64,000 nucleotides of DNA from Bog-756 sp963756515 (GCA_963756515.1 CAVWNV010000009.1:186001-250000), one strand, 5' to 3'. Positions 8,453 to 18,115 are shown, counted from the first letter of the stretch. Program-made: numbers and translations. Notes: generated from the letters alone by a model not told the origin.

Positions 8453-9568
8453 TCAGCCCAACCCGAGGGTGCCGGGCGGATCGGCCAGCGACCCGTCGGC
8501 CGTGCGTACCACCGAGCCCAGCGAGAGCATCTCGTCGATGAGGTCGTCGGCGTCCGACCGACCGCTCAGGGCCGCATCGATCTCCGCCATGACGAAGTTG
8601 AGATTGTCCTGTCGCCGTAACAGGAGGGAGTCGCTCAGGGCCCGATCCCACAGCCGACGGATCATGTCGGTACCGGCATGGCGCTTGCCGTTGACGCCCA
8701 CCCAGGTCCGATCCCGCATCTCCGACAGTGCCGTGCGCAACCAGGCGACGTGGGGGGCCTCGTCCGACCGTATGTGGGAGACCAGGACACCCGCCTTACC
8801 CTCCCCGGCCACCAATTCGGTGTCGCCCAGGAGTGCCTCGGCCCACCGGAATCCGTGGAAGGCGGAGATCTCGATGAGCAGGAGGCCGATCATGCGGCCC
8901 ACCACCATCTCCAGGGTGAAGTCGATGTCATCGGGCAGGACCCGCTGTTCCATGGCGGCCCGGCGCAATCGGGCCAACTCATCCGCCGACCTGGGCCGCG
9001 GGTCGATGCCCATCCGGGCCAGCATCCGAGCCGTCTGGTCCTCGGTGACCGGGTGTTCGAAGGCGATGTCGCGGGCCACGAACCACATGCGGTCGTGACC
9101 GGCCAGCCCGCCGAATCCGGACTCGTCACGAGCGTGGGCCTCGAACAGCCCGCCGTCGATGTGGTCGATGGCGGTACCGGTGATGTCCTCGTCGAAGCTC
9201 CGCCGGAAGTCGGGAATGGGCAGGTGCCGCAGCAGGGCCCCGAAGCCCTCGACCGTGCCGATGCGTGTCAGGGCACTGATGGTGGGCTCGGGTGCACCGG
9301 CGCGGATCAGCAGCTTCGACTGCTCCACGTTGGGGAAGTTCTCCGGCCAGGTGTCGAGCGGGACGTCGAGGATCGGGGTCGAGAACTGGGCGCGCCGTTG
9401 GTCCTCCCAGGCGTCGATGGCCGGCCACCGGTACCTGGTCCGCGGCGAGACGTAGTGACCCTCGTGGTCGAAGCCGCCGTGACACCGGGTGCCGTCGATG
9501 ATCAGTGGCTCGGCGATCTGGTGATCGGCCAGGAGCTCGGCCTCGGTGTACTCGGTCTGTGCCGTCAC
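8453..9568 (-). CDS. Conserved hypothetical, ferritin-like metal-binding helical protein
   Basis: 371 residues, no signal peptide, no family I can name. It is helical and carries spaced Glu/His motifs typical of carboxylate-bridged di-iron proteins: FEAHARDE, EISAFHGFRWAE and SDEAPHVAWLR (an ExxH pair). That pattern suggests a ferritin-like oxygenase or metal-binding protein, which is inference. The GTG at 9568 is used because no better start with an RBS is seen. It is on the same strand as the copper genes but separated by 163 bp. Confidence 0.6.
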   Translation of the reverse strand: MTAQTEYTEAELLADHQIAEPLIIDGTRCHGGFDHEGHYVSPRTRYRWPAIDAWEDQRRAQFSTPILDVPLDTWPENFPNVEQSKLLIRAGAPEPTISALTRIGTVEGFGALLRHLPIPDFRRSFDEDITGTAIDHIDGGLFEAHARDESGFGGLAGHDRMWFVARDIAFEHPVTEDQTARMLARMGIDPRPRSADELARLRRAAMEQRVLPDDIDFTLEMVVGRMIGLLLIEISAFHGFRWAEALLGDTELVAGEGKAGVLVSHIRSDEAPHVAWLRTALSEMRDRTWVGVNGKRHAGTDMIRRLWDRALSDSLLLRRQDNLNFVMAEIDAALSGRSDADDLIDEMLSLGSVVRTADGSLADPPGTLGLG

Positions 9569-9652
9569 GGTCGGTACGTCGTCATCCCAGCGATCCCCTG
9601 ATCCGGTATCGTTCCCGACCCGAGTGTAGAGGGGAGGGATCGCCCCGAGGGA

Positions 9653-11995
9653 TCAGAGGAGTACGCCGGATCCGACGTTGTCGGAGATGAAGGACTCGGC
9701 GGCATGGCCGGCCAGAGGGCGGGCCATGAGAAAGCCCTGACCCTGGACGCAGCCCAGCTCGATCAGGCGGTCGAGTTGACTCTGTTGCTCGATGCCCTCG
9801 GCAATGACCTCGAGTCCGAGGCTTCCGGCCAGCCCGATGATGGCCCTGACCAGCGCGGTGCTGCCCGTGTCGTGGTGGACCAGGGGATCGATGAAGGACT
9901 TGTCGATCTTGAGCACGTCGACAGGGAATCGCTGCAGATGGGAGAGAGACGAGTAGCCGGTGCCGAAGTCGTCGACGGCGATGCGGATGCCCAGCGACCG
10001 GAGCTCGGCCAGGGCCAGGGCGGCACGGTCCGGGTCCTCCATCAGGACGCTCTCGGTGACCTCGAGCATGAGGTGGCGGGGATCCACGCCGCTCATCGAC
10101 AGGGCGGCCCGGACCTCGTCGGTGAGATGGGCTGATATCAACTGGCGTCGTGACAGGTTCACCGAGAGGGTGAACTCCTCGTCCGACTCCTGATTCCAGG
10201 CCGCCAGTTGCTCGCATGCCTCCATCAGCACCCACCGGCCCAGCGGCACGATGAACCCGGTCTCCTCGGCGATGGGGATGAACCGGAGCGGTTCGACCTC
10301 GCCGAGGTGGGGGTGGTTCCATCGGACCAGAGCTTCGAACCCGCGCAGCTTCTGATCGGAGAGGGACACGATGGGCTGGTACTCGAGGAAGAACTCCGAG
10401 CGGCCGAGGGCCCAGCGGAACCCGTTGGTCAGATCGAGCCGTTCCAACATGCGTGACCGCATGGACGCGCGGAACACCTCGACCCGGTTCTTTCCGGTCT
10501 CCTTGGCCTCGTACATGGCCGAGTCGGCCTCGCTCAGGAGCTGTTCGGTGGTCTTGCCCGGGTCACCGTAGGCCACGCCGACGCTGATGGACAGTCCCAC
10601 CTGGTTGCCCTCGAAATCGGGTGCGTCCTGGAGGACCTTGACCACGCGGTGGGCAAAGTCCACGGCGGCTTCAGGTCGCTCCACGTCGACCATGAGGACG
10701 GCGAACTCGTCGCCCCCGAGGCGGGCAACCGTGTCACCGGGTCGGACGATGGAGCTGAGCAGGCGGCTGGCGCGGACCAGGACGCTGTCGCCCACGTGGT
10801 GACCGAGGGTGTCGTTGACGGTCTTGAACCCGTCGAGATCGCCGAAGCACAACGCCACCGTGCGGCCCGAACGGGTCCCGGCGGCCAGGGCCTTCTCCAC
10901 CCGGTCGTGGAGCAGGGCCCGGTTGGCCAGTCCGGTGAGCTCGTCGTGGAAGGCCAGGTGCCGCAGGTCGGCCTCGAGGGCCTCACGCTGACGGAGCGAC
11001 GTCTCGAGGGCCCGGGCGTGGACCTCGATCTCGGTGGTCTGCCCGGTGATCTGGCCGATGAGCCACATCATGCGCAGATAGATGAGGGCGAAGACGGCCA
11101 CGCAGATGCCAGACATGAACGGCACATCGGTGCTGTTCCCGAGGCAGCTGGTCACGAGGAGGATGCTGGGCGGCACGAAGCCGGCGAAGGCCACGATGGG
11201 GATGCGTCGCCGGGTGTCGGTCTCGCGACGGTAGATGTTGGGCTGGGGCCGGGGCTGGAAGGGGATCGGCTCGCCCATGGACGGGTGGAGTGCCGCCGCC
11301 CCGACGAGGAGGAAGCCCACCAGGAAGAGCGCATCCATCGGATCACCCCGGGTGTAGCGACCGTGCAGGACCAACAGGTCGGTGCCGAAGCCGGCCAGGA
11401 TGACCACCACGAAGCCCGCGGCCAGCAGCCGGTGGAACGGCCGGGGGGATCGGGTGAACACCAGGGCCCGGAACACGATGAAGACCAGGGCGATGTTCAT
11501 GATCGGGTAGGCCAGGGTGACCGCCTTGGCCAGACCGTCCAGGGTGGGATCGTGGGCGTAGGCACTCATCAAGAAGTGCCACGAGATGGCCAGCGCACCC
11601 ATGGCCATGATGGCCGCGTCCGCATTGTCCTCCCGTTGGCCGGTGTGGCCGGGGCGTCGGGTCAGCCGCACGATGCCGGCGAAGACGAACAGGTACCCGC
11701 CCAGGGAGAGGGCGTCGGCGGTCGAGGGGAACGGCACGGGCACGTGAAACACCAGGCTGTAGGCGTCGTGCACCCCGCTGCCCAGGATGAAGCAGGCCAG
11801 TCCCGTGGCCATGAGGTACCAGCTGGCACGATCGGGCGGCCGATGGAGGGAGACACCGACGAGGATGCAGATCACCGAGAGGACTCCGACGGCCAGGTAG
11901 GCGATGGCCCGGCCCGAGGTCGAAGGGAGCGCGAAGTATCCACCGGCGGCAGCAATGCCTACGATCGTCATGTACTTCCAGCTATTCCGTGTCAT
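9653..11995 (-). CDS. Membrane GGDEF-EAL protein (c-di-GMP cyclase/phosphodiesterase)
   Basis: 780 residues. About eight hydrophobic segments (residues 1-330) form a membrane sensor. A short coiled linker (ALETSLRQREALEADL) leads to a GGDEF domain with intact RLGGDEFAVL and an upstream RPGD inhibitory-site motif. The EAL domain has FEALVRWNHP and DDFGTGYSSLSHL. Both active sites look intact, so it could make or degrade cyclic di-GMP. The ligand of the membrane part is unknown. It is one of two GGDEF-EAL genes within 6 kb. Confidence 0.9.
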   Translation of the reverse strand: MTRNSWKYMTIVGIAAAGGYFALPSTSGRAIAYLAVGVLSVICILVGVSLHRPPDRASWYLMATGLACFILGSGVHDAYSLVFHVPVPFPSTADALSLGGYLFVFAGIVRLTRRPGHTGQREDNADAAIMAMGALAISWHFLMSAYAHDPTLDGLAKAVTLAYPIMNIALVFIVFRALVFTRSPRPFHRLLAAGFVVVILAGFGTDLLVLHGRYTRGDPMDALFLVGFLLVGAAALHPSMGEPIPFQPRPQPNIYRRETDTRRRIPIVAFAGFVPPSILLVTSCLGNSTDVPFMSGICVAVFALIYLRMMWLIGQITGQTTEIEVHARALETSLRQREALEADLRHLAFHDELTGLANRALLHDRVEKALAAGTRSGRTVALCFGDLDGFKTVNDTLGHHVGDSVLVRASRLLSSIVRPGDTVARLGGDEFAVLMVDVERPEAAVDFAHRVVKVLQDAPDFEGNQVGLSISVGVAYGDPGKTTEQLLSEADSAMYEAKETGKNRVEVFRASMRSRMLERLDLTNGFRWALGRSEFFLEYQPIVSLSDQKLRGFEALVRWNHPHLGEVEPLRFIPIAEETGFIVPLGRWVLMEACEQLAAWNQESDEEFTLSVNLSRRQLISAHLTDEVRAALSMSGVDPRHLMLEVTESVLMEDPDRAALALAELRSLGIRIAVDDFGTGYSSLSHLQRFPVDVLKIDKSFIDPLVHHDTGSTALVRAIIGLAGSLGLEVIAEGIEQQSQLDRLIELGCVQGQGFLMARPLAGHAAESFISDNVGSGVLL

Positions 11996-12107
11996 CGCAC
12001 CCAGTTGAGCGTCAGCGTCATGAACTTTTTGTATCGGCTCGCGTCGGCCCCAGATTGAGCCTCATTCGCTCGGCCGGAGAGATGGCGGCCCGCTACGGTG
12101 GTACCCG

Positions 12108-12929
12108 ATGCCTACGCACGTCGACCGGGACGAGGTCGTAGGCGGGTTGCGTCGCCAGTTCGAGGCCGTCGGTCAGCTGGCCGAAAGCATCGCTGACGAC
12201 CAGTGGGACATAGCCACATGCCTGCCCGGCTGGACTGTCCGTGACGTCCTCAGCCACATGACCGGGACCGAGATGATGCTCTCGGGTCAGGAACCTCCGA
12301 CCGTCGATGTCTCCGCCAGGGGACCGTTCAAGAACCCTGTGGCCGAGGCCAACGAGGTGTGGGTGGAGTCGATGCGAGGGTTGACGGGGACGGAGTTGAC
12401 GAAGAGGTGGAACGGGGTGACCCGGGACCGGTTGGCCGAGCTCGACGCCATGACCCAGGGGGATTTCGATGCCCCATCCTGGACGCCGGCCGGCCGCGAC
12501 GAGACATACGGGCGGTTCATGAGGATCCGTCACTACGACTGCTTCATGCACGAACAGGACATGCGATTCGCCCTGGGCCGGGCCGAGCGGGCCGAAGCGG
12601 GCGACGTCGACACCTGCCTTGACGAAGTGGCCACGGGCCTCGGCTACATCGTGGGACGACGGGCGACACTGCCCGACGGCTCGAGGGTCCGGATCGATCT
12701 CACCGGCCCGGTCACCCGCACCTTCTTTATCCGAGTGGACGGTCGGGCCGACGTCGTCGAGTCGCTGGACGGACCTCCGACGGTGGGTCTCGAGCTGCCG
12801 GCATCGCTGTTCCTGCGACTGACGGGCGGTCGCGACGACCGGGACTCGGGCCCATCGGGCCAGGTGCGTCTCTCCGGTGACGAGGAGCTGGCGCGGCGGC
12901 TGAGGGACAATCTGGCTTTCACCATCTGA
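12108..12929 (+). CDS. Maleylpyruvate isomerase family mycothiol-dependent enzyme (MDMPI/DinB fold)
   Basis: 273 residues. The N-terminal helical DinB-like domain starts with the typical LPGWTVRDVLSHMTG, in which the His is a metal ligand; further His residues lie in RIRHYDCFMHEQDMR. The C-terminal part resembles the SCP2-like MDMPI_C region. Family members use mycothiol, the actinobacterial thiol, for isomerisation or conjugation; the substrate is unknown. TACGGT lies eight bases before the ATG, so initiation may be leaderless. It converges on the acetyltransferase gene. Confidence 0.82.
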   Translation: MPTHVDRDEVVGGLRRQFEAVGQLAESIADDQWDIATCLPGWTVRDVLSHMTGTEMMLSGQEPPTVDVSARGPFKNPVAEANEVWVESMRGLTGTELTKRWNGVTRDRLAELDAMTQGDFDAPSWTPAGRDETYGRFMRIRHYDCFMHEQDMRFALGRAERAEAGDVDTCLDEVATGLGYIVGRRATLPDGSRVRIDLTGPVTRTFFIRVDGRADVVESLDGPPTVGLELPASLFLRLTGGRDDRDSGPSGQVRLSGDEELARRLRDNLAFTI

Positions 12930-12933
12930 CCGG

Positions 12934-12959
12934 GTTCGAACATCGACCCGCGTTCGAAC
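12934..12959. terminator. Paired GTTCGAAC palindromes between convergent genes
   Basis: Two perfect 8-bp palindromes GTTCGAAC, ten bases apart, fill the 39-bp gap between convergent stop codons. They can form one hairpin on either strand. A bidirectional terminator is likely, although no U-tract follows. Confidence 0.35.
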
Positions 12960-12968
12960 GGGGCGGGG

Positions 12969-13454
12969 TTAGACGCGTCCGTCGACCGGGCCGGCCAGGT
13001 CGAGGAGCGCCTGGCCCGACAGCCGGTAACCGATCCATTCGTCCAGGGGCTCGGCACCGAGCGACCGGTAGAAGCCGATGGCGGGCTCGTTCCAATCGAG
13101 CACCGACCATTCGACCCGTCCGTACCCCGAACGTCGGGCGATCGAGGCCAGTTCGGTCAGGAGGGCCCGGCCCACCCCGGAGGAGCGGGCCTCGGGGCGC
13201 ACGAAGAGGTCCTCGAGGTGGATGCCGTTGCGACCGGTCCAGGTGGAGAAGGTCAGGAACCAGATGGCCATGCCGACCACCACGCCGTCCTCCTCGGCGA
13301 CGTGGGCGAAGACGGTGGGGGCGGGGCCGAACAATGCCGCCCGGAGCTGGTCGGCGTCCATTCTCACCGAGCCGGCGGACCGCTCGTAGCGGGCCAGGTC
13401 GTGCACCAGCTCCACAAGGGCGTCGACGTCGTCCACGGTGGCCTCTCGGATCAT
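12969..13454 (-). CDS. GNAT family N-acetyltransferase
   Basis: 161 residues with a complete GNAT fold: MIREATVDDVDALVELV at the N-terminus, LEDLFVRPEARSSGVGRALL as the acetyl-CoA binding V/I-R/Q-x-x-G/A loop, then SVLDWNEPAIGFYRSLGAEP. The arrangement resembles diamine/spermidine-type acetyltransferases but the substrate is not determined. Start: TAGCCT is six bases upstream of the ATG at 13454, indicating a leaderless mRNA. Confidence 0.9.
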   Translation of the reverse strand: MIREATVDDVDALVELVHDLARYERSAGSVRMDADQLRAALFGPAPTVFAHVAEEDGVVVGMAIWFLTFSTWTGRNGIHLEDLFVRPEARSSGVGRALLTELASIARRSGYGRVEWSVLDWNEPAIGFYRSLGAEPLDEWIGYRLSGQALLDLAGPVDGRV

Positions 13455-13460
13455 CGGTGC

Positions 13461-13466
13461 AGGCTA
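13461..13466 (-). promoter_or_regulatory. -10 element TAGCCT for GNAT gene
   Basis: Minus-strand TAGCCT, six bases, then ATG at 13454; no Shine-Dalgarno. Confidence 0.45.
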
Positions 13467-13523
13467 GCCAGTGTCGACCGATCGGGGTCGAGGCACGTCC
13501 CCACGAACCGGCGGGGTTGCCGC

Positions 13524-13584
13524 GAAAACCCCAACGAAAACCCCAACCGAAACCCTAAACCTAACCCTCAACTCTCACCCTAAA
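13524..13584. repeat. C-rich telomere-like degenerate tract
   Basis: Within the ~400-bp gap between divergent genes (13455-13855) lies a strongly strand-asymmetric tract made of AAAACCCCAACG, AAACCCTAAACC and CCCTAA-type units. The minus strand has five G-runs of three or four with loops of about 8-10 bases, so a G-quadruplex is conceivable. No gene or RBS is recognised in the rest of the gap. Confidence 0.55.
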
Positions 13585-13855
13585 GGTCAAGGTAAATAAG
13601 ACGTCGATGGTGAGAGGGCGTCACGGTGTGAACCCGCCATCGGTGGGGCAGCGGCGGGGAAGGCGGGGCGATGGCCGGCCGGCACCCGGGTCGGGTGCTG
13701 CCCCGACGCCGAGAAACGAGCGTCAAGTCGCACGAGTGGGGTGCCGATGACTTCGGGCATGGAACGGGGCATCCATGCCGGGACGGTGGCGGTCGAACCG
13801 GCGCGCCCCGACCCATGCCGGGGTCCATCGGGCCGGCCGACCCGGACCACCGGCC

Positions 13856-15616
13856 ATGAGTGACGAACGGCGGGCGCTGGGCCGTGCTCTTTTGGAGCGG
13901 GCCGACGAAGTGGGCCAGATGGTGGACGAGCAGTTCGCCGTGGACCTGAAGGGGAACGCCTACGCCCGGGCCCGCCTGGGCACCGAGCTCATCGCCCGCT
14001 GGCTGAGCACGGACGAAGCGGCGTCCGACGAGGCCGTGGCCCGCCTGTCCCGGCAGGGCGAGCAGGCCATCCTCGAGGATGTCGACCTGGCCAGTGTGGC
14101 CAAGGCCTACTTCGCCTGGCGGGACATCACCATCGCCGTGCTACGGGAGGAGGGTTACCGCATCGGGACCAGCCAGCACCTGCTGACACTGGCCACCAAT
14201 GTGGTGCGGTTCAGCTGCGACGGCAGTCTGGCTCGGCTCATCCGGCAGTTCGACGACACGCGACGGTCCCTTCAGCACCGGCTGAGGGAAGAGCAGACCC
14301 GACTGGCCCAGCAGGCCCTCCACGATCAACTCACCGGGCTGCCCAATCGGATCCTGCTCACCGACCGACTGCTTCAGGCCACGAACTCGCTGGAGCGACG
14401 GGGTACCGGTGCGGTGGTGCTCTACCTCGATCTGGACAACTTCAAGGCCATCAACGACCGCTTCGGACACCCCGCCGGCGACCGGCTCCTGATCACGGTG
14501 GCATCACGTCTGCAGGCACTGGCCCGCGCCGGCGACACGGTGGCCCGCCTGGGCGGTGACGAGTTCGTGGTGCTGGCCGCTGACCTCACCGACCCGGACA
14601 CCGCAGCCCGCTCGCTGGCCGAGCGCATCCATCTGGCCATGAGGGAACCGGTCGCCGTCGGCGAGCGGCAGCTCCACACCTCGGTGAGCATCGGGATCGC
14701 CCCTGTCGGGCCCGATTCCGATCCCGAAGAGTGCCTGGCCCAGGCCGACGCGGCCATGTACCAGGCCAAGCGGGGCGGCCCGGCCCGCTACGAGGCCTAC
14801 AACCCGGTCATCGGTGAGGACAGGCAGAGGGACAGTCAGCTCGCCCACGAGCTGAGGACCGCCCAGGAGCGGGGGCAGTTCTCCGTCCACTACCAGCCGG
14901 TGTTCACCATCCACGGCGCCGTCGTTGGCATGGAGGCCCTCCTCCGTTGGTACCACCCCGAGCTGGGTTCGGTGCCTCCGGCCGAGTTCATCCCCCTGCT
15001 CGAACGCAGCCGCGAGATCGTGCCGATCGGCCGCTGGGTACTGCAGGAGGCCACACGCCAGTGCCGGACGTGGCAGGAGACCGGCCAGCACGATCTCACC
15101 TTGTCGGTCAACGTCTCGACCCGCCAGCTGCAGAACCCGGCGTTCAGTGGCGAGGTGCAGCAGGCTCTGACGCGGGCCGACCTCGATCCTGGTTGCCTGG
15201 TGCTGGAGATCACCGAGACGGCCCTCGTGGCGGAGATGGCGCGCATCGAGCCGGTCATGCAACGCATCAGGGACCTGGGTGTCCACATCGCCCTCGACGA
15301 CTTCGGGACCGGGTACTCGTCCCTGCTGTACCTGAAGGGACTGCCCATCGACCGGATCAAGGTGGACCGCAGCTTCGTATCCGGCCTCGGCGGCTCCGGC
15401 CAGGATCCCACCGTCATCGCCACCGTGGTGGACCTGGCCCACAAGCTGGGCCTGCAGGTGGTGGCCGAGGGGGTGGAGACCGAGGCGGAGTTGCGAGCCG
15501 TAGGGGCCATGGGCTGCGACGAGGTCCAGGGCTTCCTGCTGGGTCGACCGGGCCCGGCCGGGTCGTTCCCGACCGGGTCACTCCCGGACGAGCGGCCGGT
15601 CCTGACGGGCACCTGA
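13856..15616 (+). CDS. Soluble GGDEF-EAL protein with N-terminal helical sensor
   Basis: 586 residues from the ATG at 13856; the longer upstream frame codes a low-complexity Arg/Gly stretch and is unlikely. Residues about 1-150 are helical and resemble the globin-like RsbR-N/sensor-globin segment found before GGDEF domains. GGDEF follows with RLGGDEFVVLAADL and RAGD upstream (I-site). The EAL domain has MEALLRWYHPELG and DDFGTGYSSLLYLKGLP. Both catalytic motifs look complete. Unlike the protein at 9653-11995 it has no membrane segments, so it would act in the cytoplasm. Confidence 0.88.
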   Translation: MSDERRALGRALLERADEVGQMVDEQFAVDLKGNAYARARLGTELIARWLSTDEAASDEAVARLSRQGEQAILEDVDLASVAKAYFAWRDITIAVLREEGYRIGTSQHLLTLATNVVRFSCDGSLARLIRQFDDTRRSLQHRLREEQTRLAQQALHDQLTGLPNRILLTDRLLQATNSLERRGTGAVVLYLDLDNFKAINDRFGHPAGDRLLITVASRLQALARAGDTVARLGGDEFVVLAADLTDPDTAARSLAERIHLAMREPVAVGERQLHTSVSIGIAPVGPDSDPEECLAQADAAMYQAKRGGPARYEAYNPVIGEDRQRDSQLAHELRTAQERGQFSVHYQPVFTIHGAVVGMEALLRWYHPELGSVPPAEFIPLLERSREIVPIGRWVLQEATRQCRTWQETGQHDLTLSVNVSTRQLQNPAFSGEVQQALTRADLDPGCLVLEITETALVAEMARIEPVMQRIRDLGVHIALDDFGTGYSSLLYLKGLPIDRIKVDRSFVSGLGGSGQDPTVIATVVDLAHKLGLQVVAEGVETEAELRAVGAMGCDEVQGFLLGRPGPAGSFPTGSLPDERPVLTGT

Positions 15617-15644
15617 GCGGGGCCGCCACGGAGGGACCGACGAG

Positions 15645-17036
15645 TCAGGCGTCGGCGGGAATGGACTGCTGGGTGTCGAGCATGTCCTCCATGACCATCT
15701 TGATGAAGCCGTCGGCCTCGTCGGTCATGCCTCCGGCCACTCCGCCGTAGATCGCGCCCGACCGGGGCGCCTCGGAAGCGTGCTCGTTGGCGTAGACCAC
15801 CGCGTCAGCCAGGTCGACGGCGAACTGGTCGGCCACACCGGGTTGGGTCTGGGGTCGGGTCACCGCCATGTGGAGCGCATTGGGATACTGCTGGCCGTTG
15901 AAGCGCCACCCTCGCTCCCGCATGAAGTCGTTCACGTGGTAGATGTCGAAGGCGTCCGATGTGAAGCTGAACAGGAACGTCGGATGGCCGAGGATACGGA
16001 GCTCGGGGTGGGCCAGCACCGAGGCCTGCATGGTGGCAGCCGTCTCGAAGATGGCCCGGGCATAGTGCCGGTACCCCTCCCGTCCCAACTGGACCATGGC
16101 CGCCCACGTGGCCGCGATCAACCCGCCAGACCGCGATCCCTCCATGCCCGGGGAGCAGTACTTCCCGCCGCTCCAGTCGGTGAGGAAGAAGTACTGCGAG
16201 TTGCGGATGGCCTTGTCCCGGAACGTGAGTACCGACGTGCCCTTGAGGGCGTAGCCGTACTTGTGGGTGTCGGCCGAGATGGAGGTGACCCCGGGGTGGC
16301 GGTAGTCGAAGATCGGGACGTCGTAGCCCAACTCCTGCCCGAACGGCAGGATGAAGCCACCCAGGCAGCTGTCGACATGCAGCCCGATGCCGTGGCGGAG
16401 GGCGATATCGGAGAGGTCGCCGATGGGGTCGATGGTGCCGTAGCCGTAGTTGCAGGCCGATCCGATGACGGCCACGGTGTCGGCGTCGATGTGGCGGTCC
16501 ACCCACTCGGTGTCGACCTGCGTGGTCCGGGGGTCGACCGGAGCCACACGGAGGTTGATCCCGAACAGGTGGCAGGCCTTGTCGAAGGCGGGATGGGCGG
16601 TCTCGGGTTTGATGACCGTGGGCCGGTCGATGCCCAGGTGTTCGGCCGCGTACTCACGGTAGGCCAGCATGGCGTGGCAGATGCTGCCGGTCCCGCCGGT
16701 GGACACCAGACCCACCGGCTCGCTGTCGGTGACGGCCTCGGCGTGGAGGAGGTCCAGGGTCATGGTGATGATCTCGGCCTCGAACTTGGTTGCACTCGGA
16801 CAGATGTCCCGTTGCAGCACGTTGACGTGGGCGAACAGTCCGAACGCCTCGTTCAGGAACCCGTAGTGGTCGTGGTCGCCGCAGTACATGGTGCCCGAGC
16901 ACTTTCCCGACTCCCATGCCGCGTCCTCCTCGGTGGCCATGGTGCGCAAGGCGTCGAGGATCTCGGCCCGGGGCGTGCCCTGGTCGGGGAGCTTCCGGTG
17001 TACGGCAAAACGGCCGTCGTAGGGGAACGTGCTCAT
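15645..17036 (-). CDS. PLP-dependent group II decarboxylase / sphingosine-1-phosphate lyase-like
   Basis: 463 residues. The PLP lysine lies in SADTHKYGYALKG, the group II decarboxylase/S1P-lyase signature. Other fold marks are STGGTGSICHAMLAYRE (phosphate loop) and HVDSCLGGFILPF (pyridine-N Asp region). Its closest overall style is the sphinganine-1-phosphate aldolase branch, which cleaves long-chain phospho-amines, but amino-acid decarboxylation cannot be excluded. Its ATG overlaps the stop of the upstream oxidoreductase gene, so the two are translationally coupled. Confidence 0.82.
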   Translation of the reverse strand: MSTFPYDGRFAVHRKLPDQGTPRAEILDALRTMATEEDAAWESGKCSGTMYCGDHDHYGFLNEAFGLFAHVNVLQRDICPSATKFEAEIITMTLDLLHAEAVTDSEPVGLVSTGGTGSICHAMLAYREYAAEHLGIDRPTVIKPETAHPAFDKACHLFGINLRVAPVDPRTTQVDTEWVDRHIDADTVAVIGSACNYGYGTIDPIGDLSDIALRHGIGLHVDSCLGGFILPFGQELGYDVPIFDYRHPGVTSISADTHKYGYALKGTSVLTFRDKAIRNSQYFFLTDWSGGKYCSPGMEGSRSGGLIAATWAAMVQLGREGYRHYARAIFETAATMQASVLAHPELRILGHPTFLFSFTSDAFDIYHVNDFMRERGWRFNGQQYPNALHMAVTRPQTQPGVADQFAVDLADAVVYANEHASEAPRSGAIYGGVAGGMTDEADGFIKMVMEDMLDTQQSIPADA

Positions 17037-18061
17037 GGGGTCGGCTCCTTGCCTGGCGGGTCCACGCCCCGCGGGTGCATGTGGGCTGCACGGTACACGG
17101 CGTCGATGACGGTCATGTTGGCCACGGCGTCCGCCGGTGGGGTCAGGACCGGTCCTCCCCGGAGGACGGCGTCGCAGAAGGCGTCGAGCTGGTAGGCGTA
17201 GGTGGTGCGGCGCGAGCCGAGCTCGAACCGACGCCGACCACCCGACCGCACCGTCAGCACGCTTACGGCTTGGGGCGCGATGGGGTTGAGTACCCGCATC
17301 GTCCCGTCCTCGCCGGTGACCCGGGCCTCGATGTGGAGAAGTGAGCGCGACCACATGGAGCAGTGCAGGGTGGCGGTGTGGCCGCCCGGAAATGACAGTT
17401 CGGCGTCCATGGCCCGGTCGATGTCCGGTGTGTGGAGCTTGGCCGTGGCCGACACGACGGTGGGTTCCTCGCGCCCGAGCAGGCGGGCCCAGTGGACCAC
17501 GTACGATCCCATGTCCATCATGGCCCCGCCGGCCAGGTCGGCCTGGTAGCGGATGTCGGAGCGGTTGGGGATGGGGGCGCAGAGCCAGGCTTCGATGTGA
17601 CGGGTGCGACCCAGCTCGCCGCTGTCGACGATGGCCCGCATGCGGTGGGCCAAGGGGTGGTAGCGATAGTGGAAGGCCTCCATCACGACCAGGCCGGATC
17701 GGCGGGTGGCCTCCTCGGCCGCGGTCGCCACGTCCCCGGCCTCGGTGGCATTGGCCGTGAAGGGTTTCTCGCACAGGACGTGTTTGCCCGCCGCCAGTGC
17801 CGCCATCGTCCATTCGGCGTGAAGGCTGTTGGGCAAGGGGATGTAGACGGCATCGACCGCCGGGTCGGCCACGACCGCCTCGTAGCTGTCGACCACTCTC
17901 GGAATGCGGTGCCGGGCGGCGTAGGCCACAGCCCGGTGGCGGTCACGGGCGGCCACCACCTCCACCCGGGCCTCGGGATCGAGGGCCGCCGGACGGAGCA
18001 GCGCGGCCGGCGTGATCCGGGCCGCCCCGAGGACTCCGAATCTGACGACGGGGGAGGGCAT
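17033..18061 (-). CDS. Gfo/Idh/MocA family NAD(P)-dependent oxidoreductase
   Basis: 342 residues from the ATG at 18061; the frame runs much further upstream but as a shadow of the opposite-strand gene. The N-terminal Rossmann fold has RFGVLGAARITPAAL and the family motif GKHVLCEKPFTANA with the catalytic EKP lysine. DMGSYVVHWARLLG belongs to the C-terminal substrate domain. Members oxidise sugars, inositols or related alcohols; substrate unknown. It overlaps by 4 bp (ATGA) with the PLP enzyme and probably precedes it in one operon. Confidence 0.9.
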   Translation of the reverse strand: MPSPVVRFGVLGAARITPAALLRPAALDPEARVEVVAARDRHRAVAYAARHRIPRVVDSYEAVVADPAVDAVYIPLPNSLHAEWTMAALAAGKHVLCEKPFTANATEAGDVATAAEEATRRSGLVVMEAFHYRYHPLAHRMRAIVDSGELGRTRHIEAWLCAPIPNRSDIRYQADLAGGAMMDMGSYVVHWARLLGREEPTVVSATAKLHTPDIDRAMDAELSFPGGHTATLHCSMWSRSLLHIEARVTGEDGTMRVLNPIAPQAVSVLTVRSGGRRRFELGSRRTTYAYQLDAFCDAVLRGGPVLTPPADAVANMTVIDAVYRAAHMHPRGVDPPGKEPTP

Positions 18062-18115
18062 GGCGATCGACCTTCCGGTGGGTATGGGACCGCGACGGAG
18101 GATATCGTCGCTGTC

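Noticed and set aside
13524..13584. True telomere or linear replicon end
   Set aside because: Units are degenerate, the tract is short and ordinary genes flank it on both sides.
17432..18115. Upstream part of the frame leading into the TerB-like gene
   Set aside because: Antisense to the Gfo/Idh/MocA gene; the genuine product begins at the leaderless GTG at 18116.
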